From: Kistimonas sp. bin40
GTDB lineage: Bacteria > Pseudomonadota > Gammaproteobacteria > Pseudomonadales > Endozoicomonadaceae
Direction: 5' to 3'
Assembly: GCA_002238585.1 (NCBI GenBank)
Contig: MPMQ01000001.1
Location: 1-64,000, forward strand
Length of the DNA stretch: 64,000 nt
Of the stretch, positions 62,894 to 64,000 are shown piece after piece. Both the position numbers and the translations under genes were made by a program. Below the pieces are notes generated by a model. That model did not search any database and was not told the DNA's origin. It was given only the letters and a program-made list of their open reading frames with translations. Each line of letters opens with the position of its first letter. Within the stretch, counting starts at the first letter, position 1.

Positions 62894-64000
62894 TCATGGA
62901 AAATCGGGTTCGTCCGGGGCCGTGAGCAGCTGTTGTTCAGCAGACGTCCATCGGGCTGCGTGACGGCAGCGTCCTATAGACTGGAGCAAAAGCCGGTTCG
63001 CTTCCGCCTCCGTGGGCTGGTCGTACTTCAGTTGCTTTTCTGCCCAGGCGCACAGACGGGTCACGGTGGCCCTGTATCCACGAGGCATCCGGTCGGGACT
63101 TTCTGCAGTTTGTTCACCGGCATTATGCTCGGCCAGTCTTTCAAGGATGCGGGACATTATGAGCTTGAGACGGAGCCGGGTCTGCTGACAGCCGAGATCG
63201 GGTACCAGCTGTACAAATTGTTGCAACTCTTCAAAATCCGCTTCCTGATTGAGCGGGTGGGTTGTCATGGATAGCAGGTCCTCGGACCAGAGTCGGCAGA
63301 TGGCCTGTAACCAATTGTTCCGGTAGCGGACATTGAGGGCGGTGAGCGCCGGTTGAAAACTCAGGGCCAGATGCTTGAGAGACGTCTTGCTGCGTGCACA
63401 CCAGGCGCTCCCCCGGGCTTGATTCTCCTTGCTGGAGAGGTCCTTCCAGCGGAGAACAACGCGCAAACAGGTTTCTCTGTAGAGCCTTCTTTGAGCGCAG
63501 GCCAGTTGGTCTCTCAGTTCATGCGCCTGTAGCAGGTCTTCCAACAACGGCTGGTACGCCAGCAGCGGGCGGAGGGCGTCGGCCATTTTCAGGGTGTTGC
63601 CTTCACGGGAGTGGCGCAAGGCGTCCTTGATAGCTCCCCCTGTAGAGTTCCCCGTAGCCGCAGCAACATCACGGACGAGCTGCCAGTGGTGCGCGCTGGT
63701 GCTGTCCAGCCAGCCTTCGTGCGTCAGTGTGTGCATCAGTGCGTCCAGGCCGTCCGGGGGAAGGCCCGTGCCCGTTTTGTTCCAGGTGGCCAGTAGCAGT
63801 GTGCTGTGGCTATTCAGGCGCGAGGACAGTTTCTCCGCCAGCCCGGGAATATGATCCAACGCAAGGGCGTGCTGGCGAGCAAAGGCTGCCAGTTTTTCCA
63901 CTATCCGCATCTGGTGACGAAAACCGCCGCTCTCCCGGTAGCTGAGCTGTTGAGTCGGGTTGTAAAGGATGTGCAGCAGTTGCTGCATCAGCAGGTCGCC
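62894..64000 (-). CDS. Hypothetical helical protein, partial (continues beyond right edge)
   Basis: At least 368 residues; the frame stays open from the methionine codon at 63986-63988 to the window edge, so the true start may lie outside. I do not recognise it. It is helix-rich with Leu, Arg and Gln (LLHILYNPTQQLSYRE, RHALALDHIPGL-like region, LLQAHELRDQLACAQRRLYRE, ATVTRLCAWAEKQLKYDQPTEAEANRLLLQ). No signal peptide or membrane segment is seen in this part. In style it is like the C-terminal part of the 2006-residue protein at 8-14 kb, with helical, Leu/Arg-rich segments; no clear homology was seen. Confidence 0.55.
   Translation of the reverse strand, partial: GDLLMQQLLHILYNPTQQLSYRESGGFRHQMRIVEKLAAFARQHALALDHIPGLAEKLSSRLNSHSTLLLATWNKTGTGLPPDGLDALMHTLTHEGWLDSTSAHHWQLVRDVAAATGNSTGGAIKDALRHSREGNTLKMADALRPLLAYQPLLEDLLQAHELRDQLACAQRRLYRETCLRVVLRWKDLSSKENQARGSAWCARSKTSLKHLALSFQPALTALNVRYRNNWLQAICRLWSEDLLSMTTHPLNQEADFEELQQFVQLVPDLGCQQTRLRLKLIMSRILERLAEHNAGEQTAESPDRMPRGYRATVTRLCAWAEKQLKYDQPTEAEANRLLLQSIGRCRHAARWTSAEQQLLTAPDEPDFP

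Overview
The window looks like part of a gammaproteobacterial chromosome. The closest fit is an Oceanospirillales-type, host-associated lineage such as the Endozoicomonas group; this rests on gene content and style and was not tested by any search. The housekeeping genes are typical gammaproteobacterial ones: long-form dapD, ribA, ispA-xseB, rpiA, folD, the prkA-yeaH-ycgB stress operon, zapA, pepP, uvrA, cytochrome c5, holC-pepA facing lptF-lptG, and sodB. Between them lie large proteins without recognised family, an ankyrin protein, long gene-free stretches and an unusual number of short tandem repeat arrays. This is a picture expected of a large, repeat-rich symbiont genome.

Region by region. 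1-6.1 kb: a tandem array of at least five exported proteins with an aminoglycoside-phosphotransferase/choline-kinase-like active site (four complete, one cut by the left edge), separated by related hairpins and partly duplicated leaders. 6.1-14 kb: an ankyrin protein with an F-box-like N-terminus, divergent from a 2006-residue protein with a possible nucleotidyltransferase motif. 14.2-19.7 kb: metabolic genes on + (lipid A acyltransferase, MTH1-like Nudix hydrolase, ArsC-like protein, dapD, DUF2058, C45-type amidohydrolase, ribA). 19.8-21.8 kb: ispA-xseB and rpiA on the minus strand. 22.2-23.6 kb: AGCS sodium symporter. 23.6-26.8 kb: gene-poor, with an orphan flgM-like gene and a dead IS200/IS605 element invaded by two minisatellites. 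26.8-36 kb: a 924-residue unknown protein, orphan iscX, folD, orphan vsr, an SDR enzyme, a 13-copy 19-bp repeat, a small membrane protein and a metallo-beta-lactamase-fold hydrolase. 36.8-38.4 kb: hipBA toxin-antitoxin pair. 39-47.5 kb: ycgB-yeaH-prkA, zapA, pepP and a hypothetical gene. 47.5-51.7 kb: uvrA and a ToxR/ToxS-like membrane regulator pair. 52-57 kb: cytochrome c5 and a DUF819 transporter, with long gene-free stretches that include a 9-bp satellite and a DnaA-box cluster with 30-bp spacing. 56.8-62.4 kb: holC, pepA, lptFG, sodB, uspA. 62.9-64 kb: a partial unknown gene running off the right edge.

Themes. Many conserved genes have lost their usual partners (flgM without flg genes, iscX without isc, vsr without a cytosine methylase, holC without valS, pepP without ygfB/ubiH), which suggests extensive rearrangement. 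At least ten unrelated microsatellite or minisatellite arrays are present. In the transposase remnant the arrays can be read as in-place amplifications of the native coding sequence, which shows how they may arise. The best candidates for something undescribed are the exported kinase-like array, the satellite-generating process, the giant protein with a nucleotidyltransferase-like motif and the DnaA-box cluster.
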